Assembly (NCBI RefSeq): GCF_900156805.1
Contig: NZ_FTOQ01000002.1
Location: forward strand, 620,001 to 684,000
Reading direction: 5' to 3'
Source: Roseivivax lentus
Lineage (GTDB): Bacteria; Pseudomonadota; Alphaproteobacteria; Rhodobacterales; Rhodobacteraceae
DNA: 64,000 nt
Shown here: one piece after another, positions 25,170 through 33,591 of the stretch
How the letters are laid out: every line of letters begins with the position of its first letter
How positions within the stretch are numbered: the first letter of the stretch is position 1
The notes under the pieces: model-generated
Seen by the model: only the letters and a program-made list of their open reading frames with translations
The model's database searches: none
Told to the model about the DNA's origin: nothing
Position numbers and translations under genes: made by a program

Positions 25170-27835
25170 GCGACAACACCAAAAAGAAATCGTCTATCGA
25201 CATTCGGGCGCTCGAAGTTTTCTGGGCTAATGCGCCTGATGAACTTCTGATTGAGGCAGCCAAGACGCAGTTCGATGCCGACACCGTCAATTATGAGCGT
25301 GGCAGTAAGGACGCCCGAGTGGGAACACGTGAATCTGTCCAGATCATTATGGAAACTGAAAAGTACAAGCGCGGCACTTGGTATTCGTACGAGACAGATG
25401 AGCATGGGTGGTTGCCTCTGCCAGAAGGCCACGCCCTGCCGGACGTTGATAGGCCAGAAGTGACGCCCCAGAGGGGGTCCGCTCTTAGAAAGTGGAACAG
25501 CAGGGAAGAAGAGATAAAAATCAATCAACCTCCGGTCAAATACCTAATGGCCCGTGGTATCAGTATCTCGGCTATGAAGGCATGCAGGGATTTGGGCGTA
25601 CTAAAGCCCGGCGACGAGAAAGACTGGCAGCTTCTGTTCCGATACGGGCTCATTGCTCACGGTGACTTTATGGGCGTTCAGCGTTCCTTGATTGGTCTGA
25701 ACAATGAAAGGCTGCTGATTGATCGCAAACATAACAGTCCGCCGTTGAAGAAGCAGGCTTTGGGCGGCTTCGGTCACAATGGACAACAAGCTTACTTCAC
25801 TGCGCACCGAGGCAGAGACAATCTTCCGGTGTTCGTTTTCGATGGTGCCGAGGACGCGCTAACTCTCCTCACCGTCTATTTAAGAGACGGGAGAGAGGAC
25901 ATACCCACGATCATCTCTACGCTTGGAACAGGCCGATTTAAGGGTGCTGCGAGGCAGTTCAGGAACGCAGTGCTTGTTCCCGACATCGATGGCGAAGAGC
26001 CAAGCCAGGACGGCAAGCCTGAATGGCTGAAGCGAGCAGAGAAGGCTGCAAGGCTCGGCTCTGGCCTCGTCTCAAATTGGTTCAGCATTCTGAAGGGCGC
26101 TAAGGACCTCAACGCATGGTGGGTTGCCAACAAGGACGATGAAACGGCCATCAGGCGTCTCATTGAGGCTGTAGAAACAACTTATGACGTTGGGCAAACA
26201 GCAATTAGCGGGACGGTGTCTAGACACCCAAACTCGTTTGAACCCATCGATGGTCTTGCGTCGTTCCAATCAAATTCATCAAGGCACACCGAAATCTTCT
26301 TTGGGTTCTCTGCCATGTTGAACGAGACCAGAACTTTGTTCCGCTACGCAGACATGCCTGTGATGGTCATCGAGAATGAAACCAGTGCTGTGATCGCGTA
26401 CGAAGACGGTACGCAGGAAAAGGAGACGATGTTCTCCCCAGTAGAGCTCAACGAAACCTTCGCCACTTTCGCCTTGGAGAAGGTAACCCAGTGGTACTCC
26501 GTCAACGCTGAAGGTGAAGAGATACAGAAGCCGGTCCCTCAGTGGGCCAAGAAGCACCTAATCAATGGCAGGGGGGTGGGTCTGCCAAGCCTGATGGGCA
26601 TAGCTCGTTATCCAATGATGACGTCCCAAGGCATACGTTCAGGCAATGAAGGCTATGACCCGAAAACCAAGATGTACTGGCGAACGGGTGAACTCGACGT
26701 CTCTTTCGATGGCACCGCAGAGGAAGCTTTAGACCTGCTGGAGAATGAACTGCTCGGTCCCTTCCCCTTCACGTCTAGAAGGGATCGCTTGAGGGCGCTC
26801 GCCTTACCAATGACATTGCTGGTCCGGCGCATCATGTTGACGGATGGATACAGCCCAGCGTTCCTCTTCAGAGCATCCGTCGCTGGTTCGTTTAAGACGC
26901 ACTTGGCAACGATGCTGTGCCAAATCGTTCTGGATCGTAAGATCGGATCACTGGCTTACACGAAGAACGAAGAAGAGTTCAGGAAGCAACTGTTCGCTTA
27001 CGCGCTCGGTGATCCGGACATTCTGTTCTACGACAACGTTGCCAATGGCACTAGCTGGAACCAACCGGACCTCGACAAATACATCACGTCTGGCTCAATC
27101 ACTGACCGCATCTTGGGCAAGTCGGAAACCAAAGACATTCGGGCTTCGTTCGTTCCAGTTCTTACGGGCAACAAGATCACGTTCTCGCAGGACGACGCCG
27201 CTACAAGGTTCTGCGTTATTGAACTCTTTCAAGAGTCCAAGACGGACATGGAGGCAGTGGCCGCCACTACACGTCTCGTCAGCGAACATAGAGGACGGTT
27301 GATAGGGGCTATGGCTAAAATCCTGTCTGTGGAAGCTACGAAGAAGCCGGCAGAGTTCAGATTTGATCGATGGTGGGAACTTGTAGGGGGGCCATTGTCC
27401 AAGGTAAGCGGCGACGACAACCTTTTCGAAGGTATGTATGCCGGTGCCGACCGATACGATCCGCTGATTGAAGTGCGCAAGGACTTGGTCAACGCCATGA
27501 CCGACTTCCTTGAGTACGAGCAAGTGGATGCTGAATTGGAGGACTTGCGCCTGCTTGTTAAAGAGCAGAACGGCTACTTTACTTGGTCGCAACTTGTGCA
27601 GGCGTGTGGGCCTGAACTAAGGGAAGCGATTGATTTGGCGGAGCACGTTTCCATGAATCCGAAGCATTCAAGAAGTCTGCAAAAGCTTCATGGTGATCAA
27701 CGCTGCACGACTGAATTGGGAGTAGTGAAGATAGTTAGTGAACAGAGTCAATTCCGGGAAAAGAACGGGAAAAGCCGGAACAAGGTTGGTTTCAGGGTGG
27801 TCGTTGTTCAGGGTAACGATGAAATTCCTCTGTGA
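25166..27835 (+). CDS. Primase-helicase (Toprim plus degenerate P-loop ATPase)
   Basis: An 889-residue replication protein. GTG 25166 follows AAGGAGG. A Toprim-like region is visible near residues 220-275: VFVFDGAEDALTLL and NAVLVPDIDGEE supply the acidic residues. A helicase-type ATPase follows: a Walker A-like loop at about residue 570 reads SVAGSFKTHLATML, with K-T kept but the usual G-K replaced by F-K; Walker B is DPDILFYDNV (about 615); a sensor segment VLTGNKITF (about 663) is followed by AATRF with a possible arginine finger. This layout matches phage and satellite primase-helicases that start rolling or theta replication after excision. The iteron-like repeats begin 50 bases downstream. 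Confidence 0.82.
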   Translation: MSDNTKKKSSIDIRALEVFWANAPDELLIEAAKTQFDADTVNYERGSKDARVGTRESVQIIMETEKYKRGTWYSYETDEHGWLPLPEGHALPDVDRPEVTPQRGSALRKWNSREEEIKINQPPVKYLMARGISISAMKACRDLGVLKPGDEKDWQLLFRYGLIAHGDFMGVQRSLIGLNNERLLIDRKHNSPPLKKQALGGFGHNGQQAYFTAHRGRDNLPVFVFDGAEDALTLLTVYLRDGREDIPTIISTLGTGRFKGAARQFRNAVLVPDIDGEEPSQDGKPEWLKRAEKAARLGSGLVSNWFSILKGAKDLNAWWVANKDDETAIRRLIEAVETTYDVGQTAISGTVSRHPNSFEPIDGLASFQSNSSRHTEIFFGFSAMLNETRTLFRYADMPVMVIENETSAVIAYEDGTQEKETMFSPVELNETFATFALEKVTQWYSVNAEGEEIQKPVPQWAKKHLINGRGVGLPSLMGIARYPMMTSQGIRSGNEGYDPKTKMYWRTGELDVSFDGTAEEALDLLENELLGPFPFTSRRDRLRALALPMTLLVRRIMLTDGYSPAFLFRASVAGSFKTHLATMLCQIVLDRKIGSLAYTKNEEEFRKQLFAYALGDPDILFYDNVANGTSWNQPDLDKYITSGSITDRILGKSETKDIRASFVPVLTGNKITFSQDDAATRFCVIELFQESKTDMEAVAATTRLVSEHRGRLIGAMAKILSVEATKKPAEFRFDRWWELVGGPLSKVSGDDNLFEGMYAGADRYDPLIEVRKDLVNAMTDFLEYEQVDAELEDLRLLVKEQNGYFTWSQLVQACGPELREAIDLAEHVSMNPKHSRSLQKLHGDQRCTTELGVVKIVSEQSQFREKNGKSRNKVGFRVVVVQGNDEIPL

Positions 27836-27884
27836 AGAAAGAAGACGGAGAGGAGACCTTCGTCGTGTTCGCGCAGTATTTCGG

Positions 27885-28134
27885 CCCATGGAAGCCCCAT
27901 AGAAGCCCATGGAACCGTTTTTTCTATGGGCGACCCTATGTCGCTGTAATTGCTCAACTTTTCACTGATTGATAACCCAGTTCCCATAGAACCCATGGAA
28001 AACCCCTTACCCCGGTGGTTGACGTTCCCGCCGTTGAGAATTGAGGATTGAGGCGCTCAACGCTCAACGCTTGAAAACGCCTCCAAGCGGCAAGAACGGG
28101 TCGGTTTCCATGGGAACCATGGGCGGTCCATGGG
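27885..28134. repeat. Iteron-like repeats CCCATRGAA (candidate replication origin)
   Basis: Copies in tandem at 27885, 27896 and 27906, an inverted copy at 27922-27930, a direct pair at 27983 and 27992, an inverted copy at 28106-28114, and two partial CCATGGG copies at about 28118 and 28128. The spacing of 9-11 bases in the first cluster puts them on one face of the helix. The position just after the primase-helicase gene is where such satellites carry their origin. Confidence 0.65.
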
Positions 28135-28456
28135 TCAAGTTCGCTTTTCATCGGGTTTTACACGTTACTTTCCCGTCTTCTTCTCTTTTTTGGAAGAAGT
28201 TCCGTTGCTCAACCGGTTTTTGGCCGTTTTGAGGCGTTCCCGTTGAGCTTCTGTTAAGCGGCAAGAATTCACACCAAAACTTTACGGAACTCAAAAAATC
28301 CACCGTTAACGATATCGCGCTCTGCTTTCTGTCAACTGGTGGCGCTGGTTACGGTCTTCGGTGCAACTGGGAGACCTTTCGCTCCGCCTACACCTCCCGT
28401 CTTTCTTCCACGGCACAGCCTGCACTGCGTTCAATACCGGGGGGCGGTCCTCCGCA

Positions 28457-28503
28457 GCCACAGCGCCACAGGCACGGCCACAGCGCCACCACAGCGCCAC
28501 AGC
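28457..28503 (+). repeat. Short direct repeats CCACAGC
   Basis: Five copies of (G)CCACAG(C/G) at 28457, 28465, 28477, 28489 and 28496, followed 100 bases later by an AT-rich stretch. Possibly a second protein-binding cluster of the origin. Confidence 0.55.
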
Positions 28504-29315
28504 CCCAGCCGTATCTTCACCCCCGTCTCTCTGCCACGGCACCACCTGCCTTTTACAGGGGGGAGGGGTTATACTATTCCCCGGCGGACACCACTCCAAT
28601 TTTTCAACACTTCCAACCGCAACTACTTCTGCAACTTAATTAATAAATTTATGAAGAAAAGTTCTGGTGGATTCTTATTCAAAAGTTAGTGGACAGTAGG
28701 GCTGCAATCTCATTTCTTAATTGATTCACTTCTCGCGGACGGAACGCGCGATAATCATTGCTATCATAATGCCCGCCCTGCGCCTTCTTTCAATTCTGTT
28801 GGGTACGGGCCGGAACTTCGAATGCAACCGCAGACTGCCACGGAAGCTTTGACCAATGCTTGAGATACTTCTTCTCGCAACTTTCGTTCTGCTATTAGCT
28901 GCACTCGCAACATTCTCTGAAGCTTTCCCCAAAACATTCCCCTACCGTACCACAGGTACCCCCTACGGTAGTTGTGGGAAGCAGAGCCCCGACCCACAGC
29001 ATCGCACACAGAACATTCACGTTGGTTCTTTCCTTCGGCTATCGTTCAATTCCTTGCGGCATTGCGTTTGTCGAAGAGCGAATTTGTGTCACACATCTCG
29101 GTTGGGTCCCGCACATTCAGAGCCAGCGTTCGGCCAAGCGTTTGCCTTCACCAATCGCGAAGACACAACAGTATTCCCTAGCGATTCCAAAATGTTGCGC
29201 CTCATTGGGGCGGGGGGCGTATGTTCCGCGTCAGTGTTGGGGGTCAGGCCGCTCGGGGGACTGAATTTTCAATGGCCGACCTCAAATTTTAACCAAAACG
29301 AGGCAGTAAAACAGC

Positions 29316-29780
29316 ATGGCTAAGGACGATTTTTTCGCCTCGGATACTCCGTATCCAGATGCTCCTCCGCATCTTGAGGAAGATGAAAAGTTTACCTTCG
29401 AACAAATCCTGCAGAAGCGCGGTCCTCTAGACTGGAGTTTCGTAGATTTGGAACTCGTCGCGCAGATGGCCACTCTCATATGCATGAATAGGCGGCTCCA
29501 AGTGGAATGGACCATGGACGGTATGGGTGAGACCGTCAACCTCAGCAATGGTGGAGAAGCCATCCGCGCATCCGTCCGTCTCTACCACAATAACCTCCGT
29601 CAAATCATGGCGTTGGCAAAGACGCTATCTCTGACCGCTTCGAAGAACAAAGAGCTTACAAAGTTCCGCGAAGAGCTCAATGCGATCAGACAAGAAACCA
29701 AGCACATTCAAGATAATCGAGTTTTCAATAGCCCCGCTGGCGGCCTGCTCGCAAAGCCACCCTCATACAAAACCCAGTAG
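29316..29780 (+). CDS. Phage terminase small subunit, P27 type
   Basis: A 154-residue protein. The core VDLELVAQMATLICMNRRLQ, then VEWTMDGMGETVNLSNGGEA and ASVRLYHNNLRQIMALAKTL, follows the layout of P27-family small terminases: helix, 'G...nG' loop, then the helix ending in L-x-x-L-A-x-x-L-x-L-T. Small terminases recognise the packaging site. No large subunit lies nearby, which is typical of satellites that redirect a helper's packaging motor. The start at ATG 29316 has only a modest ribosome site (GAGGCAG). Confidence 0.75.
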   Translation: MAKDDFFASDTPYPDAPPHLEEDEKFTFEQILQKRGPLDWSFVDLELVAQMATLICMNRRLQVEWTMDGMGETVNLSNGGEAIRASVRLYHNNLRQIMALAKTLSLTASKNKELTKFREELNAIRQETKHIQDNRVFNSPAGGLLAKPPSYKTQ

Positions 29781-29815
29781 CACAAAGATGCTAAACAAAA
29801 GAGAAGGAACCGAAA

Positions 29816-30040
29816 ATGAAAAGCCTCAAAGCAAAGAATAGCGGGAAGCCGATGCAGGGGGAGGGCAAAACAAATCTACGATCCTCTGTTGAGCTGGCGC
29901 ACCTTTCCGAAGTCATCACTCGTCGCATGGCAATGATCCCAGACGGTTTGGATTCAGATTCATTCATGAAGCTATCCCAAGAGTTCATTGACGTGGTTGA
30001 TGAATACAAGACCGTCCGCGATCTGGAGATCAAGAAGTGA
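29816..30040 (+). CDS. Small hypothetical protein
   Basis: 74 residues, basic N-terminus (MKSLKAKNSGKPMQGEGKTN) and a helical, acidic C-terminus. GAAGGA lies seven bases before ATG 29816. It lies 35 bases after the terminase-like gene, and its stop overlaps the GTG start of the next gene, so the three are one operon. It may be a packaging partner, but no family is recognised. Confidence 0.65.
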   Translation: MKSLKAKNSGKPMQGEGKTNLRSSVELAHLSEVITRRMAMIPDGLDSDSFMKLSQEFIDVVDEYKTVRDLEIKK

Positions 30041-30384
30041 AAAACGATCCCTCTCAATATCCGTCTACGAAGAATGCCAAGATGTGGGGTGGACCAGCAG
30101 AAGGCCAATCAAACGCATCGTATGAAATCTGTCGTGCCCGCAGATTGAAAGCCGATTTCCGCGAAATCACCGGTCTGTCTGGCAAGAAATGCGACGGCAC
30201 ATCAGAACAACACATCCGAGCAATCGCAGCTATGTTCATTCGCTACGAGATTCCGGAGATCGATAAGTATAGATTCTTGGGTTGGGCATTTTTCCGCATG
30301 AAGCAGAGCCAACGCGTGAGCTACATTCAGAAGAAAGTTTTCGACGAGGAAGTCGATATTCTGCGCCGGAAGGAAGCTGCATAA
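30037..30384 (+). CDS. Hypothetical protein
   Basis: A 115-residue basic protein. It begins with GTG in a GTGA overlap with the preceding stop. The helical middle (EQHIRAIAAMFIRYEIPEID, KYRFLGWAFFRMKQSQRVSY) has no recognised family. Coupling to the terminase-like operon suggests a packaging or capsid-related accessory role, which is inference. Confidence 0.65.
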   Translation: MKNDPSQYPSTKNAKMWGGPAEGQSNASYEICRARRLKADFREITGLSGKKCDGTSEQHIRAIAAMFIRYEIPEIDKYRFLGWAFFRMKQSQRVSYIQKKVFDEEVDILRRKEAA

Positions 30385-30866
30385 ATGTCGCTTTCTCGCC
30401 GCATCCCCTTTGGTGGAATCCAATCCATTGCGAGCCTCTGGGGGTGCGGCAAATCATTTCATCCATCCGTCTCCTTCGCGGCGATTGATGGTGGAGAAGC
30501 CACAGCAACTAAGGCCCCCATTTTGGTGCCTCTGCACGCTTTTGCGCCCCTCAACGCCCGTTGCCTTACCGGGGCCCACGAACGGCCCTACCAGCAAGGA
30601 AAAGCCAGCTTACGCGCTCTTCCGACCCTCAACGACCCGTTCCCGGCCCGCCCCGCCGCCGCCCGCCGCGCCGCCCGCCGCCAACGGCCCCTTAGCGCCC
30701 CGGAGCAGGGTGCTAAGGGCGCGTTAAGCCCGTCCGCCGCCCATGGCAACGCCCGCTTTGATTCCGTGATTCTCGATCACCGTAACGCCCCTAAACCCTA
30801 TCCACTAATTCATCACCCCACCGCAGTCCTCGCCCGCAGGCAGGCACCAGAAGAAAGGAACGCAGA
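30385..30866. other. GC-rich spacer with hairpin between packaging-like and cargo operons
   Basis: 482 bases. The stretch 30640-30730 is by far the most GC-rich of the island, mostly C/G with CCGCC and GCCGCC runs, and contains an 8-base perfect stem CCCTTAGC / GCTAAGGG (30689-30696, 30712-30719). A 162-codon frame opens at the ATG directly after the previous stop, but its second half is low-complexity (Ala/Arg/Pro) and I do not call it. The place could act as terminator, packaging site or recombination scar. Confidence 0.5.
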
Positions 30867-31598
30867 ATGTTAGCTCGTAAGTTACCTCCCTCCCAAATCC
30901 ACTTGGGGGGTGGCGCAATCACCCTCTCCAAGAAAGTCTGTTCATTCGTAGCGCAAGCAGCAATCGATAAGAGCATTGCCACGATCAAGGCATTCCATAA
31001 CGAGGATGATCCCCTCGCATCCGTCGAGGAAATTCACAAAGATTGGGATGAGCTTCGATCTCTCCAAAAGCAGCTTGAGGACGAGGCCAAAGACTTCAGC
31101 GCCGCTGCCGATGCCTTGGAAGGCACTGTCGTAGAGGGCACGTCTCCATTGATCGAATTGGCAGTCGTCACTCGCGCTTCCTTCGACACGCTATCGGCAA
31201 TCGACAATGAATACGACACATCCGTACTCCAAGACACAGCCAAGACTTTGCGCGAGGTTGCGGATGCGCTTTATGCCGACCTATCCGTCTTGAAGTCCCG
31301 CAGGATCAAGCACGACAACCAGTGCAGACGTGCAGTATTGAAGGCTATGGCTGAAGGTGTCGATCCGCTCGAACTTCATCAATATGAACTCCCAGAAGAC
31401 TTTGAACTGCCAATTCAAGGGAAGCTGAACATCCTTGGCGAAGGCAAATCTTCAACGCAGCAATGGCGCGAAGACTGCCAGAAAGCAGCCGCCAAATACT
31501 TCCAAGATGAAGCCGACGCAGCAACAGCTAACAAGCGAGCACAGAAGGCAGAAAGCCGGAAGAAAGTCCGCCGTGAGATCAAGGAGCTGTGGACATGA
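30867..31598 (+). CDS. Hypothetical coiled-coil protein, first gene of the cargo operon
   Basis: A 243-residue highly charged, helical protein. Probable coiled coils are at about residues 55-85 (DWDELRSLQKQLEDEAKDFS) and 200-243 (KYFQDEADAATANKRAQKAE). There is no membrane segment. GAAAGGAACGCAGA precedes ATG 30867. The stop overlaps the next start (ATGA), opening a run of four coupled genes. Family unknown. Confidence 0.75.
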   Translation: MLARKLPPSQIHLGGGAITLSKKVCSFVAQAAIDKSIATIKAFHNEDDPLASVEEIHKDWDELRSLQKQLEDEAKDFSAAADALEGTVVEGTSPLIELAVVTRASFDTLSAIDNEYDTSVLQDTAKTLREVADALYADLSVLKSRRIKHDNQCRRAVLKAMAEGVDPLELHQYELPEDFELPIQGKLNILGEGKSSTQQWREDCQKAAAKYFQDEADAATANKRAQKAESRKKVRREIKELWT

Positions 31599-31894
31599 AA
31601 CCAGAGGCAATAATGGATGCACTTGCCAAAATCCTGAAGGACGAGCGGCAACGTAACGATGGCAAGCTTCAGGAAGTTCAGGGCGATCTTCAATCAAACC
31701 TGAAGACCATCAGCGATAACCTTCAGAAGATCGACGGGAATGTGTTGATCAAATCGGCAGCCTTTGCTGTAGCTGATGCGAACTTGGCTGCACTGAAGAA
31801 CCATGCAGAGAATGTCCTATTGCGCAAATCCAAGCACCTTCATGGCACGCTACCCAATTTTGCTAAGGGCTTGCAGTCTGGGGGTGGACAATGA
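31595..31894 (+). CDS. Hypothetical small helical protein
   Basis: 99 residues, start at ATG 31595 in an ATGA overlap with AAGGAG eight bases upstream. N-terminal helix (MDALAKILKDERQRNDGKLQ) then heptad-like QGDLQSNLKTISDNLQKIDG, suggesting a second coiled-coil partner for the preceding protein. Its stop overlaps the next start by four bases. Confidence 0.7.
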   Translation: MKPEAIMDALAKILKDERQRNDGKLQEVQGDLQSNLKTISDNLQKIDGNVLIKSAAFAVADANLAALKNHAENVLLRKSKHLHGTLPNFAKGLQSGGGQ

Positions 31895-32511
31895 CTCCTG
31901 CACAGATTTCCCAACATGAGACCCGCCACATATTCGGTGCAGCTATCGCATTGATAGCGCTTGATGAATCTGAATACGACAGCGCGAAGGTGTTGTTCAG
32001 TATCGATGGTAAAGGAGGTGAAGTGGCCGTGCTTACGAGCAAGTCAAAATTATCGCATGAAGTCGCGCATCTCTCATCCGCCGCACCCGTCTCAAAAGCT
32101 GGTGACTTTGTCGCCATTCACCGGGCATTCATGAGCATGGGGGAGGACTCCATTAAATCCCTTGGTGACCTTTCAGATAAAGATGTTCAGCTGCACGAAA
32201 GCTGGCTCGGTCCCAACACCACACCTGTACTAATCGCATTCGGTGCACTGGTTCTTGAGCAGAAGCTTGGCATCAGCCGCTTCAGGAAGTTGTCCAAGCG
32301 TCTACGCGATTCCAGCAATCAGGGTCTCGTCCCAGAGGACGGCTGGCCATTGGAGGACATCGTCCAAAAGGCAATGGCAGTGTCGGCGTACAAGAAAGCC
32401 AAGGCAGAGCTTCAGCAAATCCTTTCGCCAACGCCCCCTGAACTTTCGGAGCGGGATCGTGAACGATTGCCCGCTAAGGCGCTGGCTGATCGTGCCCATA
32501 ATCGCAGCTGA
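31891..32511 (+). CDS. Putative zinc peptidase-like protein with HExxH (M41-like)
   Basis: A 206-residue protein whose N-terminus reads MTPAQISQHETRHIFGAAIA. H9-E10-x-x-H13 is an HExxH zinc motif, followed about 25 residues later by AKVLFSIDGKGGEVAVLT. This resembles the start of the FtsH/M41 peptidase domain (HEAGH, then a beta strand). The AAA+ module of FtsH is missing, so if it is a protease it is a stand-alone domain or has lost ATP dependence. It starts in an ATGA overlap and precedes another HExxH gene by 14 bases. It needs structure prediction to confirm. Confidence 0.6.
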   Translation: MTPAQISQHETRHIFGAAIALIALDESEYDSAKVLFSIDGKGGEVAVLTSKSKLSHEVAHLSSAAPVSKAGDFVAIHRAFMSMGEDSIKSLGDLSDKDVQLHESWLGPNTTPVLIAFGALVLEQKLGISRFRKLSKRLRDSSNQGLVPEDGWPLEDIVQKAMAVSAYKKAKAELQQILSPTPPELSERDRERLPAKALADRAHNRS

Positions 32512-32525
32512 ATTGGATAAGTAAA

Positions 32526-33167
32526 ATGAATGCCACAACCCTTTCAATGAAAACTTTGCTTGCCCACGAGGTGTGTCACCAAATTGGATACGTGACCAAC
32601 ATCAAGCTACAGGGGCAGGAACCAAATTGGCCTGACGAAGCACAGCTTCTAATGTCCGTCTCTGAAGAAACAGGATTTGCGCTTGATGCAAATGGAGACA
32701 TCTCCACATTGTTGCCAATCTTCCATGAACTTGCCGAAAACAAAGGCAAGCTAACCAGTACAGAAGCAAGCCCAGAAGACACCAAAGCTTTCGAACGCGT
32801 TATGCGTAGCAATCAACAAGCCGATAAGATAACAGCGGTCGTTTGCTATGTAGTCGCTAATTGGCTGCACAGGAATAAAGTATTGGAACAAATCGTTGCT
32901 GACGCTGATCCGAATCAAGAAGGCACCTATGCCATAAACTGCAAGCAACTTGCAGATGTTATTGGCGTTCCTGCGTCTCTGGTCGCTAAAGCTTCATTGT
33001 CCGGTGTCAAAGGTGATTTGCTGGAGAAGATGATCTCCAATCTACAGCCAGCAGGTGACTTGCCGACGCCTGTTCGCATTGGTCCACCGGAAGAAATTTA
33101 TCGATGCGCTGCTTCAAGGGAATTGGAGAAAGTAGCGTCCCAGCCTTCAGAATCGATGCGGAGCTAG
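32526..33167 (+). CDS. Second HExxH-containing protein
   Basis: A 213-residue protein. Residues 13-21 read AHEVCHQIG, giving H14-E15-x-x-H18 at nearly the same place as in the preceding protein. The rest is helical with KITAVVCYVVANWLHRNKVL and a C-terminal region ending QPAGDLPTPVRIGPPEEIYR. GGATAAG lies before the ATG at modest spacing. The two genes may be diverged duplicates or form a heteromer; overall similarity outside the motif is not obvious by eye. Function unknown. Confidence 0.6.
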   Translation: MNATTLSMKTLLAHEVCHQIGYVTNIKLQGQEPNWPDEAQLLMSVSEETGFALDANGDISTLLPIFHELAENKGKLTSTEASPEDTKAFERVMRSNQQADKITAVVCYVVANWLHRNKVLEQIVADADPNQEGTYAINCKQLADVIGVPASLVAKASLSGVKGDLLEKMISNLQPAGDLPTPVRIGPPEEIYRCAASRELEKVASQPSESMRS

Positions 33168-33180
33168 GGGGGGCGGCAGG

Positions 33181-33318
33181 ATGCTTAAAAACATTTCACC
33201 CGAGGCTATCGCTTATCTGGAAGAAGCTGTAGAGGCGCGAAATTCATCTATGTCAATGCTTGGACTTTGTCGGACTGTAAGCCCTGACAGTGCCAAGGAG
33301 CTAGTGTTCGCCACCTGA
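33181..33318 (+). CDS. Small ORF ending the cargo operon
   Basis: A 45-residue frame starting MLKNISPEAIAYLEEAVEAR, 13 bases after the previous stop with GGCAGG directly upstream of the ATG. It is coherent in composition, but short. Beyond it lie 270 bases without a supported gene. Confidence 0.45.
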   Translation: MLKNISPEAIAYLEEAVEARNSSMSMLGLCRTVSPDSAKELVFAT

Positions 33319-33591
33319 CAAAAGGTTCCCACTGTGCTTGTCGTCTTGCTTCCGTTGCTCGGGTGATGTGTCGAGAGATCGGTGTGCCCCCGACTGCCAT
33401 GAGCGTCGGCTGTGCGTAGATAGCGGAGTCTGCAAAGTTTGGGCGGTTTGCCGACAACGGACCTTCAAGCCAAAAGCAGCGAATGCCGGCTTAGAGTCCA
33501 GAGCGGAAGTCCAGGAGGCTTTCGGCAACTGTTCCAGCATTACAATTGAAGCAAGTGCCTATGCATCTCTGTCAATGGCCTACTGCGTTTT

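Larger units (their letters stand above)
27836..29315. other. Non-coding replication/control region of the island
   Basis: 1480 bases between the primase-helicase and terminase-like genes. In order it holds the CCCATRGAA repeat clusters, a run of TTGAGG/CTCAACG repeats (about 28040-28070), the CCACAGC repeats, an AT-rich stretch (about 28600-28740) and about 550 bases with no clear signal. A plus-strand frame from ATG 28858 begins with a hydrophobic helix (MLEILLLATFVLLLAALATF) after GGAAG, but its remainder looks non-coding; it could be a broken or very short membrane gene. Confidence 0.6.

Noticed and set aside
28856-29323. Plus-strand ORF with an N-terminal hydrophobic helix
   Set aside because: Only the first 25 residues look like a real protein; the remainder is Cys/His/Arg-rich and overlaps other equally open frames and the next gene start.
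30385-30873. 162-codon ORF directly after the 30037 gene
   Set aside because: No ribosome site apart from the overlap position, and an Ala/Arg/Pro low-complexity second half that follows the GC-rich tract.
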